This document shows positions 54,436-62,180 of a DNA stretch of 64,000 nucleotides, piece by piece. The notes beneath the pieces were generated by a model, which did not search any database, was not told the origin of the DNA, and saw only the letters and a list, made by a program, of their open reading frames with translations. The stretch's first letter is position 1, and each line of letters begins with the position of its first letter. The DNA comes from Sulfuricaulis limicola (lineage in GTDB: Bacteria; Pseudomonadota; Gammaproteobacteria; Acidiferrobacterales; Sulfurifustaceae), in contig NZ_AP014879.1 in assembly GCF_002355735.1 (NCBI RefSeq), positions 2,108,001 to 2,172,000 of the forward strand, written 5' to 3'. The position numbers and the translations under genes are program-made.

Positions 54436-55314
54436 ATGGACAAAAAAATCAAAACCGTCGGCCTGTTCGGCAAATACCAGGACCAGACCGTGGTCGAACA
54501 CCTGCGCCGGCTCGAGGAATTCCTGCTGGGGCGCAAGCTCAAGGTCCTGCTGGACCAGGCCACGGCCGAGCATTTCCCCGGATCCAAGTCACCGTCGCGG
54601 CCGCGCGCCGCCATCGGCAGCGAAATCGATCTGGCGGTCGTCGTCGGCGGCGACGGCACCCTGCTCAACGTGGCGCGCGAACTCGCGCCGCATCACGTCC
54701 CCATCATCGGCGTCAACCTCGGCCGTCTCGGTTTCCTCACCGACATCCAGGCCGAGACCATGACCACCGAGATCGGCAAGATTCTCGGCGGCGACTACCA
54801 GACCGAAACCCGGCTGCTGTTACACGCGGAGGTCATGCGCAAGGGACGCATCGTGCACACCGCCAGCGCCTTCAACGACGTGATCGTGGCCAAGGGCGAG
54901 CTGGCGCGCATGATCGAGTTCGAGACCTTTGTCGACGGCGAATTTGTCCATAGCATCCGTGGCGACGGCATCATCATCGCCAGTCCCACCGGCTCCACCG
55001 CCTACGCGCTGTCGTCGGGCGGGCCGATCCTGCATCCCACGCTCGACGCCATCGCCATCGTGCCGATCTGCCCGCACACGCTGTCAAACCGGCCGATCGT
55101 GATTTCCAGCGACAGCATCGTGGAGATCCTAGTTTCGCGCATCGCCGAGCAACACGCCTACAGCGCCTACGACGGCCAGTCCACCTTCACGCTGCAGGAC
55201 CACGATCGCGTGTACATACGGCGCTCCGAACACGAGGTCGAGCTGCTGCACCCCTCGGGCCGCAGCCACTTCGAGGTGATGCGCATCAAGCTGCACTGGG
55301 GCCGGAAACTCTGA
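54436..55314 (+). CDS. nadK: NAD kinase
   Basis: 292-residue enzyme phosphorylating NAD to NADP. The start is ATG at 54436 (MDKKIKTVGLFGKY), with GGAAGA upstream. Motifs are VVGGDGTLLNVAREL (nucleotide/phosphate), GVNLGRLGFLTDI, FNDVIVAKGELARMIEFET, and GDGIIIASPTGSTAYALSSGGPI. Its stop overlaps the recN start (TGATG), and it is divergent from hrcA, a common arrangement. Confidence 0.97.
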   Translation: MDKKIKTVGLFGKYQDQTVVEHLRRLEEFLLGRKLKVLLDQATAEHFPGSKSPSRPRAAIGSEIDLAVVVGGDGTLLNVARELAPHHVPIIGVNLGRLGFLTDIQAETMTTEIGKILGGDYQTETRLLLHAEVMRKGRIVHTASAFNDVIVAKGELARMIEFETFVDGEFVHSIRGDGIIIASPTGSTAYALSSGGPILHPTLDAIAIVPICPHTLSNRPIVISSDSIVEILVSRIAEQHAYSAYDGQSTFTLQDHDRVYIRRSEHEVELLHPSGRSHFEVMRIKLHWGRKL

Positions 55315-56987
55315 TGCTGACGCAGCTTTACGTCCGCGATTTCGCCATCGTGCGCGAGCTGAGCCTCGCGTACGAATCCGGTTTCACGGTACTGACCGGC
55401 GAGACCGGCGCGGGCAAGTCCATTCTCATCGACGCGCTGGCGCTGGTGCTGGGCGAACGCGCCGACAGCCAGGTGATCCGCCACGGTTGCGCGCGTGCCG
55501 AAGTCTCGGCCGGCTTTGCCGTGAAGCCCGCGAGCAGCGCCGCGAAATGGCTCAAGGAGAACGACCTGTTCGACGACCAGGAATGCGTGCTGCGGCGCGT
55601 GGTCGAGACCGACAAACCCTCGCGCGGGTTCATCAACGGCCGGCCGGTACCGGTCCAGATGCTGCGCGAGCTGGGCGAACATCTGGTGGACATCCACGGC
55701 CAGCACGAACACCAGTCACTGCTGCGGCGCGATGCCCAGCGGGAGATTCTCGACGATTATGCCGGCCTGGAGGACGACGTGCGTGTCCTTGCCGGCCACT
55801 ACCGGGATATGGAAACGCTGCGCGAGCGGCTGACCACCCTGAAGCAGCGCACGGCGGATCGCGAGGCGCGCGTCGAGTGGCTCACGCACCAGGTGCGCGA
55901 ACTGGAAGCGCTGGCGCTGGCCACGGGCGAGATTCCCGCGCTCGAGGAAGAACATGCGCGCCTGGCCAACGGCGCCGAGCTCATCGAAGGCGTGCAATCC
56001 CTGGCGCAGGCGGTCACGGAAGACGAGGAAACAGCGGTAGCGCGGCAACTGGCGCGCGCCGTCAGCCGGCTGGAATCGCTCGTGAAGTACGACCACAAGC
56101 TCGGCGAAATCGCCGCCCTGCTCAACGAGGCTTCCATCCAGATCGACGAGGCCGGCGGCCGCCTGAATCATTATCTCGAAAGCCTGGAACTCGACCCGTC
56201 GCGGTTGCAGGCCGTCGAACGCCGCCTGTCCACCGTGCATGACCTGGCGCGCAAACACAAGGTGAAACCCGAGGAGCTGCCGGCGGTGCACGCGCGCCTG
56301 CGCACGGAACTGAACGAGATCGAAAACCTCGACACCAGCCTCACGAAACTCGAAGAGGATCTTGGAAAGGTGAATACGCTTTATCTCAAGGCGGCGAAAG
56401 AAATCACGCGCGCGCGCCAGAACGCGGCGAAAAAACTCGCCAAGGCCGTCACCGGCGAAATGCAGGAGCTCGGCATGCCGGGCGGAAGTTTTGAAGTCAG
56501 CGTCACGCCGTTGCCGGAGGGTGAAACCGGCGCCCATGGCCTCGAGCGCATCGAATTCCTGGTCAGCGCCAATCCCGGACAGCCGGCGCGGCCGCTGGCC
56601 AAGGTGGCCTCCGGTGGCGAGCTGTCGCGTATCAGCCTCGCCCTGCAGGTGGTGCTCGCGGGCACCGGGCGCATCCCCACGCTGATCTTCGACGAGGTCG
56701 ACGTCGGCATCGGCGGACGCGTGGCCGAGGTGGTGGGCCGCAAACTGCGCGCACTCGGCGAATCGCGTCAGGTGCTGTGCATCACGCACCTGGCCCAGGT
56801 GGCGGCGCAGGGCGCTCAGCATGTCCAGATACGCAAACAGACCGAAGGCAAGGACACGGTGGCCGAGGCGATACCACTGACCGAGCGCGAGCGCACCATG
56901 GAAATCGCGCGTATGATTGGCGGCGTGGAAATCAGCAAGCAAACACTGGCGCACGCCAAGGACATGCTCGAACGTGCCTCAGCCTGA
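55314..56987 (+). CDS. recN: DNA repair protein RecN
   Basis: The 557-residue SMC-like ATPase acts in double-strand break repair. Walker A GETGAGKSILIDALALVLG is N-terminal (about 30-50). A central coiled coil is at about 160-375. The C-terminal ATPase half has the ABC-type signature VASGGELSRISLALQVVLA and Walker B PTLIFDEVDVGIGG, followed by CITHLAQVAAQG. It overlaps nadK by 1 nt. The downstream acetyltransferase gene overlaps its end. Confidence 0.98.
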   Translation: MLTQLYVRDFAIVRELSLAYESGFTVLTGETGAGKSILIDALALVLGERADSQVIRHGCARAEVSAGFAVKPASSAAKWLKENDLFDDQECVLRRVVETDKPSRGFINGRPVPVQMLRELGEHLVDIHGQHEHQSLLRRDAQREILDDYAGLEDDVRVLAGHYRDMETLRERLTTLKQRTADREARVEWLTHQVRELEALALATGEIPALEEEHARLANGAELIEGVQSLAQAVTEDEETAVARQLARAVSRLESLVKYDHKLGEIAALLNEASIQIDEAGGRLNHYLESLELDPSRLQAVERRLSTVHDLARKHKVKPEELPAVHARLRTELNEIENLDTSLTKLEEDLGKVNTLYLKAAKEITRARQNAAKKLAKAVTGEMQELGMPGGSFEVSVTPLPEGETGAHGLERIEFLVSANPGQPARPLAKVASGGELSRISLALQVVLAGTGRIPTLIFDEVDVGIGGRVAEVVGRKLRALGESRQVLCITHLAQVAAQGAQHVQIRKQTEGKDTVAEAIPLTERERTMEIARMIGGVEISKQTLAHAKDMLERASA

Positions 56988-57471
56988 CCTGACCCGCGCC
57001 GCCGAGCACGCTGCGCCGGTGATACGGCCGGCCGCGATCGGCGACGTGCCCTACATCCATCATCTGCTCGAAATCTACGCCGCGCAGGGCAACCTGCTGC
57101 CGCGAACGATGAACGAGCTCTATCGCCATCTGCGCGATTTTTTCGTGGTCGAGGTGAACGGCCAGGTCGCCGGCTGCGGCGCGCTTGAAATATTCACCGA
57201 AAGCCTCGGCGAGGTCAGAAGCCTGGTGGTGGACGATGCCTGGAAGGGCCGGGGCTTCGGACGCCTGCTGGTGCAGCGCATCATCGAAGAGGCGCGCGCC
57301 ATCGGCCTGAACCGGCTGATGGCCCTGACCTACGTCGCGCCGTTTTTCCACAAGCTCGGCTTCAGGACCGTGCCCATGGACACGCTGCCCGAGAAGGTCT
57401 GGGGCATCTGCGTCAAGTGCTACAAATACAATAACTGCGATGAAACCGCGGTGCTGCTGGAACTCAAATAG
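56974..57471 (+). CDS. GNAT N-acetyltransferase, short N-acetylglutamate synthase-like
   Basis: 165 residues from a GTG at 56974, overlapping the recN end by 14 nt. A single GNAT domain has the acetyl-CoA loop VVDDAWKGRGFGRLLVQ, preceded by GCGALEIFTESLGEVRSL, and a cysteine-bearing C-terminus CVKCYKYNNCDETAVLLEL. This layout (LPRTMNELYRHLRDFF..., ALTYVAPFFHKLGF) matches stand-alone N-acetylglutamate synthase-type acetyltransferases, so a role in arginine synthesis is plausible. The start is uncertain because no ATG gives a family-like N-terminus. Confidence 0.85.
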   Translation: MPQPDLTRAAEHAAPVIRPAAIGDVPYIHHLLEIYAAQGNLLPRTMNELYRHLRDFFVVEVNGQVAGCGALEIFTESLGEVRSLVVDDAWKGRGFGRLLVQRIIEEARAIGLNRLMALTYVAPFFHKLGFRTVPMDTLPEKVWGICVKCYKYNNCDETAVLLELK

Positions 57472-57480
57472 CTTCTGCCC

Positions 57481-57783
57481 ATGATGAAAGGAATCACCCG
57501 GCACATGACCGGATGGCGCGCCTGGATGTTCGCGCTGTTCCTGTTGTTCGTGGAAGCGGGTGCGCTCGCGCACGAGCTGGAACACCAGACGCAGAATCTG
57601 GGATCGCAATGCGCGCTGTGTCAGTTCTCGGACCATCTGGGCAAATCTCCCGTTTCCACGCCATTCGTCTTCATCGTTTCCGGCTCTTCCGTCCCGCATC
57701 TTCCGGTTTCGCTGCCGGCACCCCGCCTTCAGCCAGTTCCGGTTTTTTCCGCACGCGCCCCGCCCCGCTTTTCCGAAATCTGA
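57481..57783 (+). CDS. Small His/Cys-rich exported or membrane protein
   Basis: 100 residues with one hydrophobic segment (about 14-30, signal peptide or anchor) followed by AHELEHQTQNLGSQCALCQFSDHLGK. The clustered His and CxxC could bind a transition metal. The C-terminal half is Pro/Ser-rich. It starts 10 nt after the acetyltransferase stop and precedes the outer-membrane and ABC-transporter genes, so I infer a link to metal uptake. I do not recognise a named family. Confidence 0.65.
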   Translation: MMKGITRHMTGWRAWMFALFLLFVEAGALAHELEHQTQNLGSQCALCQFSDHLGKSPVSTPFVFIVSGSSVPHLPVSLPAPRLQPVPVFSARAPPRFSEI

Positions 57784-57795
57784 TGCCGTAACAAA

Positions 57796-57839
57796 CGTGC
57801 GCGGACAACATCCGCGCACGCGCCTTGCGTGAGCAAGGC
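57796..57839. promoter_or_regulatory. Tandem hairpins before the outer-membrane protein gene
   Basis: A 10-bp stem (57796-57805 with 57811-57820, 5-nt loop) is followed by GCCTTGC (57822-57828) / GCAAGGC (57833-57839) with loop GTGA and a T-rich tail (TTCATCTCTTTTT). The second hairpin is terminator-like and lies 31 nt before the next start codon. It may end the upstream unit or regulate the downstream one. Confidence 0.6.
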
Positions 57840-57870
57840 TTCATCTCTTTTTGATTTCGGAGGAAACCTG

Positions 57871-59193
57871 ATGTTTCGCAGGAAATTTTTCGCCATGGCC
57901 GCGCTGGCGCTGTTCACGCCCGCTACGGTGCTGGCGGCCTCAACGGATGCCGCGCCGGCTTCATCGGACCCGGGAGCGGACAAGCTCAATGACCAGCAGC
58001 GCCTGCACTCGCTGGAGGAGCGTGTAAAACAACTGGAGTCCGCGCCTCCCGTCGCGCCCACCTCGGCCGCCAACAGCTTCAATCCGGCAATCTTACTGAT
58101 CCTCTCCGGCCTTTACGCCAATCTCTCGCAGGACCCGGCGAACTACCGCATCACCGGATTCCCGCTGCCATCCGGCGTGGATGCCGGTCCGGGTCAGCGT
58201 GGGTTCAGCCTCGCCGAGAGTGAACTGGGCATCTATGCCAACATCGATCCGTATTTCTACGGGGGGCTGAATTATTCCATGCACCCTGACGATACCGCGT
58301 CGGTGGAAGAGGCGTTCGTTCAGACCATCGCGTTGCCGAACGGATTCACCGTCAAGGCCGGGCGCTTCTTCTCGGGCATCGGGTATTTGAACGCACAACA
58401 CGCGCATGTCTGGGATTTCGTGGATGCCCCGCTCGTATACCAGGCGTTCCTGGGCACGCAGTTTGGCGACGATGCGCTACAAGTGAAATGGCTTGCGCCG
58501 ACCGAGCTGTTCCTCGAACTTGGCGCGGAACTCGGCCGTGGACGTCCCTTCCCTGGCAGCGATCGTGACAAGAATGGTTCTGGTGCCGGCACGGTGTTTG
58601 TCCATGTCGGCGGCGATGTCGGCGCGAGCCACAGCTGGCGCGCGGGACTTTCGATACTGGAATCCTCGCCGCGGAATCGTGAATTTTCCGAAACCGATCT
58701 CACCGGCAATGACATTACCAACGCCTTCAGCGGCGACGGCCGCTTGTGGATCGCCGACTTCGTGTGGAAATACGCGCCGAACGGCAATCCGGTCCGCACC
58801 AATTTCAAGTTGCAGGCGGAATATCTGCGCCGGGAGGAAGACGGCGATCTCACCTATGACACAACCGGAGTGGCCAGCACGGCGGCGTACGATGCCAGGC
58901 AATCGGGCTGGTATCTTCAGGGCATCTATCAATTCATGCCGTATTGGCGCGTCGGCCTGCGCGCCGAGCAGCTGGACCACGGCACGGTCGACTACGGATC
59001 GAACAACGCCAATCTGCCGCGATCCGGCTTCAATCCGTCGAAGCACAGCGTGATGGTCGACTTCAACCCGAGCGAGTTCAGCCGCATCCGCCTGCAATTC
59101 GCCCGCGACCAGTCACGCCAGGACGTCACCGACAATCAATGGTTCGTGCAGTACCAGATGAGCCTTGGCGCCCATGGCGCGCATCAATATTGA
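57871..59193 (+). CDS. Putative outer-membrane beta-barrel protein of a metal-uptake cluster
   Basis: 440 residues. The ATG at 57871 has a strong GGAGGAAA site. The signal peptide is about 1-23 (ATVLAAS), followed by a short coiled coil (LNDQQRLHSLEERVKQLE, about 38-58). The remainder has alternating hydrophobic/polar strands with aromatic girdle residues typical of a beta-barrel, ending in a Tyr (GAHGAHQY) close to the usual aromatic C-terminus. It resembles porin-like proteins found next to zinc ABC transporter genes. It lacks TonB-box and plug domains, so it is not a TonB-dependent receptor. Confidence 0.75.
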   Translation: MFRRKFFAMAALALFTPATVLAASTDAAPASSDPGADKLNDQQRLHSLEERVKQLESAPPVAPTSAANSFNPAILLILSGLYANLSQDPANYRITGFPLPSGVDAGPGQRGFSLAESELGIYANIDPYFYGGLNYSMHPDDTASVEEAFVQTIALPNGFTVKAGRFFSGIGYLNAQHAHVWDFVDAPLVYQAFLGTQFGDDALQVKWLAPTELFLELGAELGRGRPFPGSDRDKNGSGAGTVFVHVGGDVGASHSWRAGLSILESSPRNREFSETDLTGNDITNAFSGDGRLWIADFVWKYAPNGNPVRTNFKLQAEYLRREEDGDLTYDTTGVASTAAYDARQSGWYLQGIYQFMPYWRVGLRAEQLDHGTVDYGSNNANLPRSGFNPSKHSVMVDFNPSEFSRIRLQFARDQSRQDVTDNQWFVQYQMSLGAHGAHQY

Positions 59194-59209
59194 TTCACGG
59201 AGGGAACCC

Positions 59210-60166
59210 ATGAAAAACATTCTCAGGCTGTCACTGTCCGCCGTGGCGCTCGTGTTCAGTCCGTTTGCCGCCGCGGCGCTCAACGTCTTCGCCTGCGAAC
59301 CCGAATGGGGCGCGCTGACCCAGGAACTGGGTGGCGACCGCGTCACGGTTTATGTCGCGACCAGCGCGCAGCAGGACCCGCACCAGATACAGGCCAAGCC
59401 GAGCCTGCTGGCGCAGGCGCGGCGCGCCGGTCTCGTGGTATGCACCGGCGCGGAACTGGAGATCGGCTGGCTGCCGATCGTGCTGCGCCAGTCGGGCAAC
59501 AACGCGATCCAGCCGGGCAAGCCGGGCTATTTCGAGGCGGCAAACCACGTGCAGAAACTCGAGGTACCGACGCGCCTCGACCGCGCCGAGGGCGACGTGC
59601 ATGCCGCCGGCAATCCGCATATCCAGACCGACCCGCGCAATATCGGCCGCGTGGCCACCGCGCTCGCGCAGCGCCTGGCGGAAATCGACCCGTCCGGGAC
59701 GGCACATTATCAACAACGCCAGCGTGACTTCGCGAAACGCTGGGACGCGGCGCTGGAACGCTGGACAAAACAGGCAGCGCCGTTGCGCGGCGTGCCGGTA
59801 GTGGTGCAGCACAAGGGCTTCCCCTATCTGGAAAACTGGCTCGGGTTGCGCGAGGTGGCGGCGCTCGAACCCAAGCCGGGCGTGGAACCCACCAGCGCGC
59901 ACCTCACCGCCGTGCTGGAGCAACTGCAACGCGAACCGGCGAAGATGATCCTGCGCGCGACCTACAGCGACGACCGTTCCTCGGAGTGGCTGGCCGGGCG
60001 CGCCGGGATTCCCGCGGTCGCGCTGCCGTACACCGTCGGCGGTAACGACAAGGCCAGGGACCTCTTCAGTCTCTTCGATGACACCGTGCAGCAGTTATTG
60101 GATGCGCTGCGATGTGCAGGGACGCACAAGTGTCGCGAAAAGCAGGATGCTGGGAGCGACAAATGA
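59210..60166 (+). CDS. znuA: Zinc/manganese-type ABC transporter substrate-binding protein
   Basis: 318-residue cluster 9 binding protein with a signal peptide (about 1-23). Likely metal ligands lie in QDPHQIQAKPS, AGNPHIQTDP and VQHKGFPYLENWLG. The central FACEPEWGALTQELGG start of the mature domain and a C-terminal ATYSDDRSSEWLAGRAG segment are typical of a divergent ZnuA branch that lacks the long His-rich loop. The ATG at 59210 has GGAGG upstream. It overlaps znuB by ATGA. Zinc is the likeliest metal, but manganese is not excluded. Confidence 0.85.
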   Translation: MKNILRLSLSAVALVFSPFAAAALNVFACEPEWGALTQELGGDRVTVYVATSAQQDPHQIQAKPSLLAQARRAGLVVCTGAELEIGWLPIVLRQSGNNAIQPGKPGYFEAANHVQKLEVPTRLDRAEGDVHAAGNPHIQTDPRNIGRVATALAQRLAEIDPSGTAHYQQRQRDFAKRWDAALERWTKQAAPLRGVPVVVQHKGFPYLENWLGLREVAALEPKPGVEPTSAHLTAVLEQLQREPAKMILRATYSDDRSSEWLAGRAGIPAVALPYTVGGNDKARDLFSLFDDTVQQLLDALRCAGTHKCREKQDAGSDK

Positions 60167-60930
60167 ACCTCGACGCGCTCGACATCAGCATTCTCGGGCC
60201 CGCGTTCGTCGCCGGCCTGCTGGTGCTCGCGACGCATGTGCCGATGGGTCAACAGGTGCTGGCACGCGGGATAGTTTTCATTGATCTCGCGATCGCGCAG
60301 ATCGCCGGGCTCGGCGTCATCGCCGCCGACGGCATGGGCTGGGAGCCGCAGGGTTTCGCGGTGCAGATCGCGGCCGTGGGCGCGGCGCTGCTCGGCGCAC
60401 TGCTGCTCACGCTCACGGAAAAGCGCTGGCCCGAGGTGCAGGAAGCCTTGATCGGCGTGCTGTTCGTGCTCGCCGCCTGCGCCGGCATCCTGCTGCTCGC
60501 CAGCAACCCTCATGGTGGCGAACATCTGAAGGACCTGCTGGTGGGCCAGATATTATGGGTGAACTACAAGCAGCTGCTGCCGGTCGCGCTGCTCACCGCC
60601 GTCATCCTCGCGCTCTGGTTCGGCGCCGGCAAACGCCTGGGGCGCATCGGGTTCTATGTCCTGTTCGCGCTCGCAGTCACAGCGTCGGTGCAACTGGTCG
60701 GCGTGTATCTGGTGTTCGCGAGCCTGATCATCCCGGCGCTGGCGAGCCGGTTCCACGTCGCGCGCCGGCGGCTGGTCATCGGCTATTCCGTCGGCGTGCT
60801 GGGCTATGCCGTTGGACTGGCGCTGTCGGCGGTGCTCGATCTGCCGTCGGGCGCGGTGGTGGTCTGGGCCCTGGCGATCTGCGGGATCGTGTTCGCCTGG
60901 ATTATGGGCGGGAAGGTGAAACGGAGCTGA
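60163..60930 (+). CDS. znuB: Zinc/manganese-type ABC transporter permease
   Basis: 255-residue ABC-3 family permease with about eight hydrophobic segments; GIVFIDLAIAQIAGLGVI and ASVQLVGVYLVFASLIIPALAS are conserved. The start is ATG at 60163, overlapping the znuA stop. No ATP-binding subunit is encoded before or after it: the next gene is fur on the opposite strand. The ATPase (ZnuC) must be supplied from elsewhere. Confidence 0.88.
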   Translation: MNLDALDISILGPAFVAGLLVLATHVPMGQQVLARGIVFIDLAIAQIAGLGVIAADGMGWEPQGFAVQIAAVGAALLGALLLTLTEKRWPEVQEALIGVLFVLAACAGILLLASNPHGGEHLKDLLVGQILWVNYKQLLPVALLTAVILALWFGAGKRLGRIGFYVLFALAVTASVQLVGVYLVFASLIIPALASRFHVARRRLVIGYSVGVLGYAVGLALSAVLDLPSGAVVVWALAICGIVFAWIMGGKVKRS

Positions 60931-60954
60931 GGAAAACGGCGGCGGGCCACGAAC

Positions 60955-61069
60955 CCTCTCCCCTTGTTCCCGCCGGGGCGCACGAAGAATCGTGTGCACC
61001 CGTTCAGCGGGGAAAAGGTCCACCGGACCATTTCCTGTTTCCGCTTCACTTCCTGCCTCGCGGGAGAGG
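60955..61069. repeat. Inverted-repeat element with nested hairpin (znuB/fur spacer)
   Basis: CCTCTCCC (60955-60962) and GGGAGAGG (61062-61069) bound ~115 nt in the gap between the convergent znuB and fur genes. Inside, 60976-61010 is a bulged hairpin (GGGCGCACGA / TCGTGTGCACCC) followed by CGTTCAGCGG, nearly matching 27290-27323. It is another structured spacer element rather than a clear terminator. Confidence 0.7.
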
Positions 61070-61089
61070 GGGAGTCGGAAGGGGCCCCT

Positions 61090-61545
61090 TTATTTCTTGG
61101 AACACTTGCCGTGCTTCTTCATGCCCTCGCACACGCCGTAGAGATACAGCGAGTGGTCGTCTATGTGGAACCCGGCCTTCTCGGCGATCTTGTGCTGGCG
61201 TTCCTCGATCGCGGTGTCAAAAAACTCGAACACCTGGCCGCACTCGAGACAGACCATGTGGTCGTGGTGGCTGCCCTGGTTGATTTCGAACACGGAACGC
61301 CCGCCCTCGAAGTTGTGCCGGATCACCAGCCCGGCGCCCTCGAACTGGGTCAGCACGCGGTACACCGTCGCCAGACCCACTTCCTCGCCCATGCCCAGCA
61401 GTTCCTTGTAAACCTCCTCCGCGGTCATGTGCGGGTGCCTGGCGGCCTCGAGGATGTTGAGAATCTTGAGGCGCGGCAACGTCGCCTTGAGCCCGGCTTT
61501 CTTGAGCTCGGCGCCGCCGACATTGGGGTTTCGCGTGGAGGTCAT
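61090..61545 (-). CDS. fur: Ferric uptake regulator Fur
   Basis: 151-residue metalloregulator. It has an N-terminal winged helix (LKKAGLKATLPRLKILNILE, EVGLATVYRVLTQFEGAGLV). The metal sites are in the HHDHMVCLECGQV block (regulatory His cluster plus a CxxC structural pair) and the C-terminal CEGMKKHGKC. It represses iron-uptake genes when Fe(II)-loaded. The order recN...fur-bamE is conserved; here znuAB and relatives are inserted between recN and fur. It is convergent with znuB, and divergent from bamE across a repeat-rich 298-nt region. Confidence 0.97.
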   Translation of the reverse strand: MTSTRNPNVGGAELKKAGLKATLPRLKILNILEAARHPHMTAEEVYKELLGMGEEVGLATVYRVLTQFEGAGLVIRHNFEGGRSVFEINQGSHHDHMVCLECGQVFEFFDTAIEERQHKIAEKAGFHIDDHSLYLYGVCEGMKKHGKCSKK

Positions 61546-61615
61546 GCACGTTTTCCGTTCAAGGGACTGCGCGGAGAGTATACCCGGGAAAGCCTTCGGG
61601 TTATCATCGCGCCAG

Positions 61616-61707
61616 TTATTGACTCGGCACGATTGTACTTGAATCGAGGCAACCCGTCACAGATACCACGCGACTTCGGTGATACTGAAGGCGTGCCGAG
61701 TCAATAA
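61616..61707. mobile_element. 92-nt element with 16-bp terminal inverted repeats (copy 1)
   Basis: Ends TTATTGACTCGGCACG (61616-61631) and its exact reverse complement (61692-61707) enclose ~60 nt with weaker internal pairing (GAA.TCG with CGA.TTC). It has no coding capacity. The layout is that of a miniature inverted-repeat element or a structured RNA. Copy 2 lies 19 nt away. Confidence 0.75.
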
Positions 61708-61720
61708 GAAAATCATTATG
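61702..61720. promoter_or_regulatory. Possible Fur box between fur and bamE
   Basis: The 19 nt match the Fur consensus GATAATGATAATCATTATC at 13 positions, with an unbroken 9-nt AATCATTAT match at 61712-61720 apart from the last base. It overlaps the end of copy 1 and the gap before copy 2. It could serve fur autoregulation or bamE. Confidence 0.35.
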
Positions 61721-61726
61721 ACCTTC

Positions 61727-61819
61727 GATTATTGAGGCGGCAAAATGACTTCGTTTCAAGGTTACCGCGATATCAAACGGACGGATACATTCAAACTGGT
61801 GCATGCCGCCTCAATAATC
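61727..61819. mobile_element. 93-nt element with 16-bp terminal inverted repeats (copy 2)
   Basis: Ends GATTATTGAGGCGGCA (61727-61742) and its exact reverse complement (61804-61819). The shared end core is TTATTGA-NN-CGGCA, as in copy 1. The two variable bases differ (CT versus GG) and are compensated in the opposite arm (AG versus CC). It ends 24 nt before the bamE start. Confidence 0.75.
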
Positions 61820-61843
61820 AGCCCGCGGACGATTTCCAAAACT

Positions 61844-62167
61844 ATGCGTTCTCTGCTTCTTCCCGCCTGTCTTGTGCTGCTGCTGGGCGGCTGTCTTTCG
61901 GTCTACAAGGTTGAAGTTCAACAGGGCAATGTCGTCAGCCAGGACATGATCGCCAAGCTCAAGCCCGGCATGACGCGCAGCCAGGTGCGTTTCGTGCTGG
62001 GAACGCCGCTCGTTACCGACGCCTTCCACCCCAACCGCTGGGATTATTACTACTATCTGCGTGGCAGCAAGGAAAAAACCGGCGAGACTCAGCGGTTGAC
62101 GCTGATTTTCAGGAACGACACGCTGGTATCGGTGCAGGGCGACCAGCCCGGCAAAACCGGAGGCTAG
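61844..62167 (+). CDS. bamE: Outer-membrane assembly factor BamE (SmpA/OmlA)
   Basis: 107-residue lipoprotein subunit of the BAM complex. The start is ATG at 61844 (MRSLLLPACLVLLLGGC, lipobox Cys17). The upstream in-frame ATG at 61745 lies inside a repeat element and would bury the signal. The domain motif is KLKPGMTRSQVRFVLGTPLVTDAFHPNRWDYYYYLR. It is adjacent to fur and rnfH, as in relatives. Confidence 0.95.
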   Translation: MRSLLLPACLVLLLGGCLSVYKVEVQQGNVVSQDMIAKLKPGMTRSQVRFVLGTPLVTDAFHPNRWDYYYYLRGSKEKTGETQRLTLIFRNDTLVSVQGDQPGKTGG

Positions 62168-62180
62168 TCGCGCCCCGGAG

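Noticed and set aside
61745-61843. N-terminally extended BamE start at 61745
   Set aside because: The extension lies within an inverted-repeat element and would place the lipoprotein signal internally.
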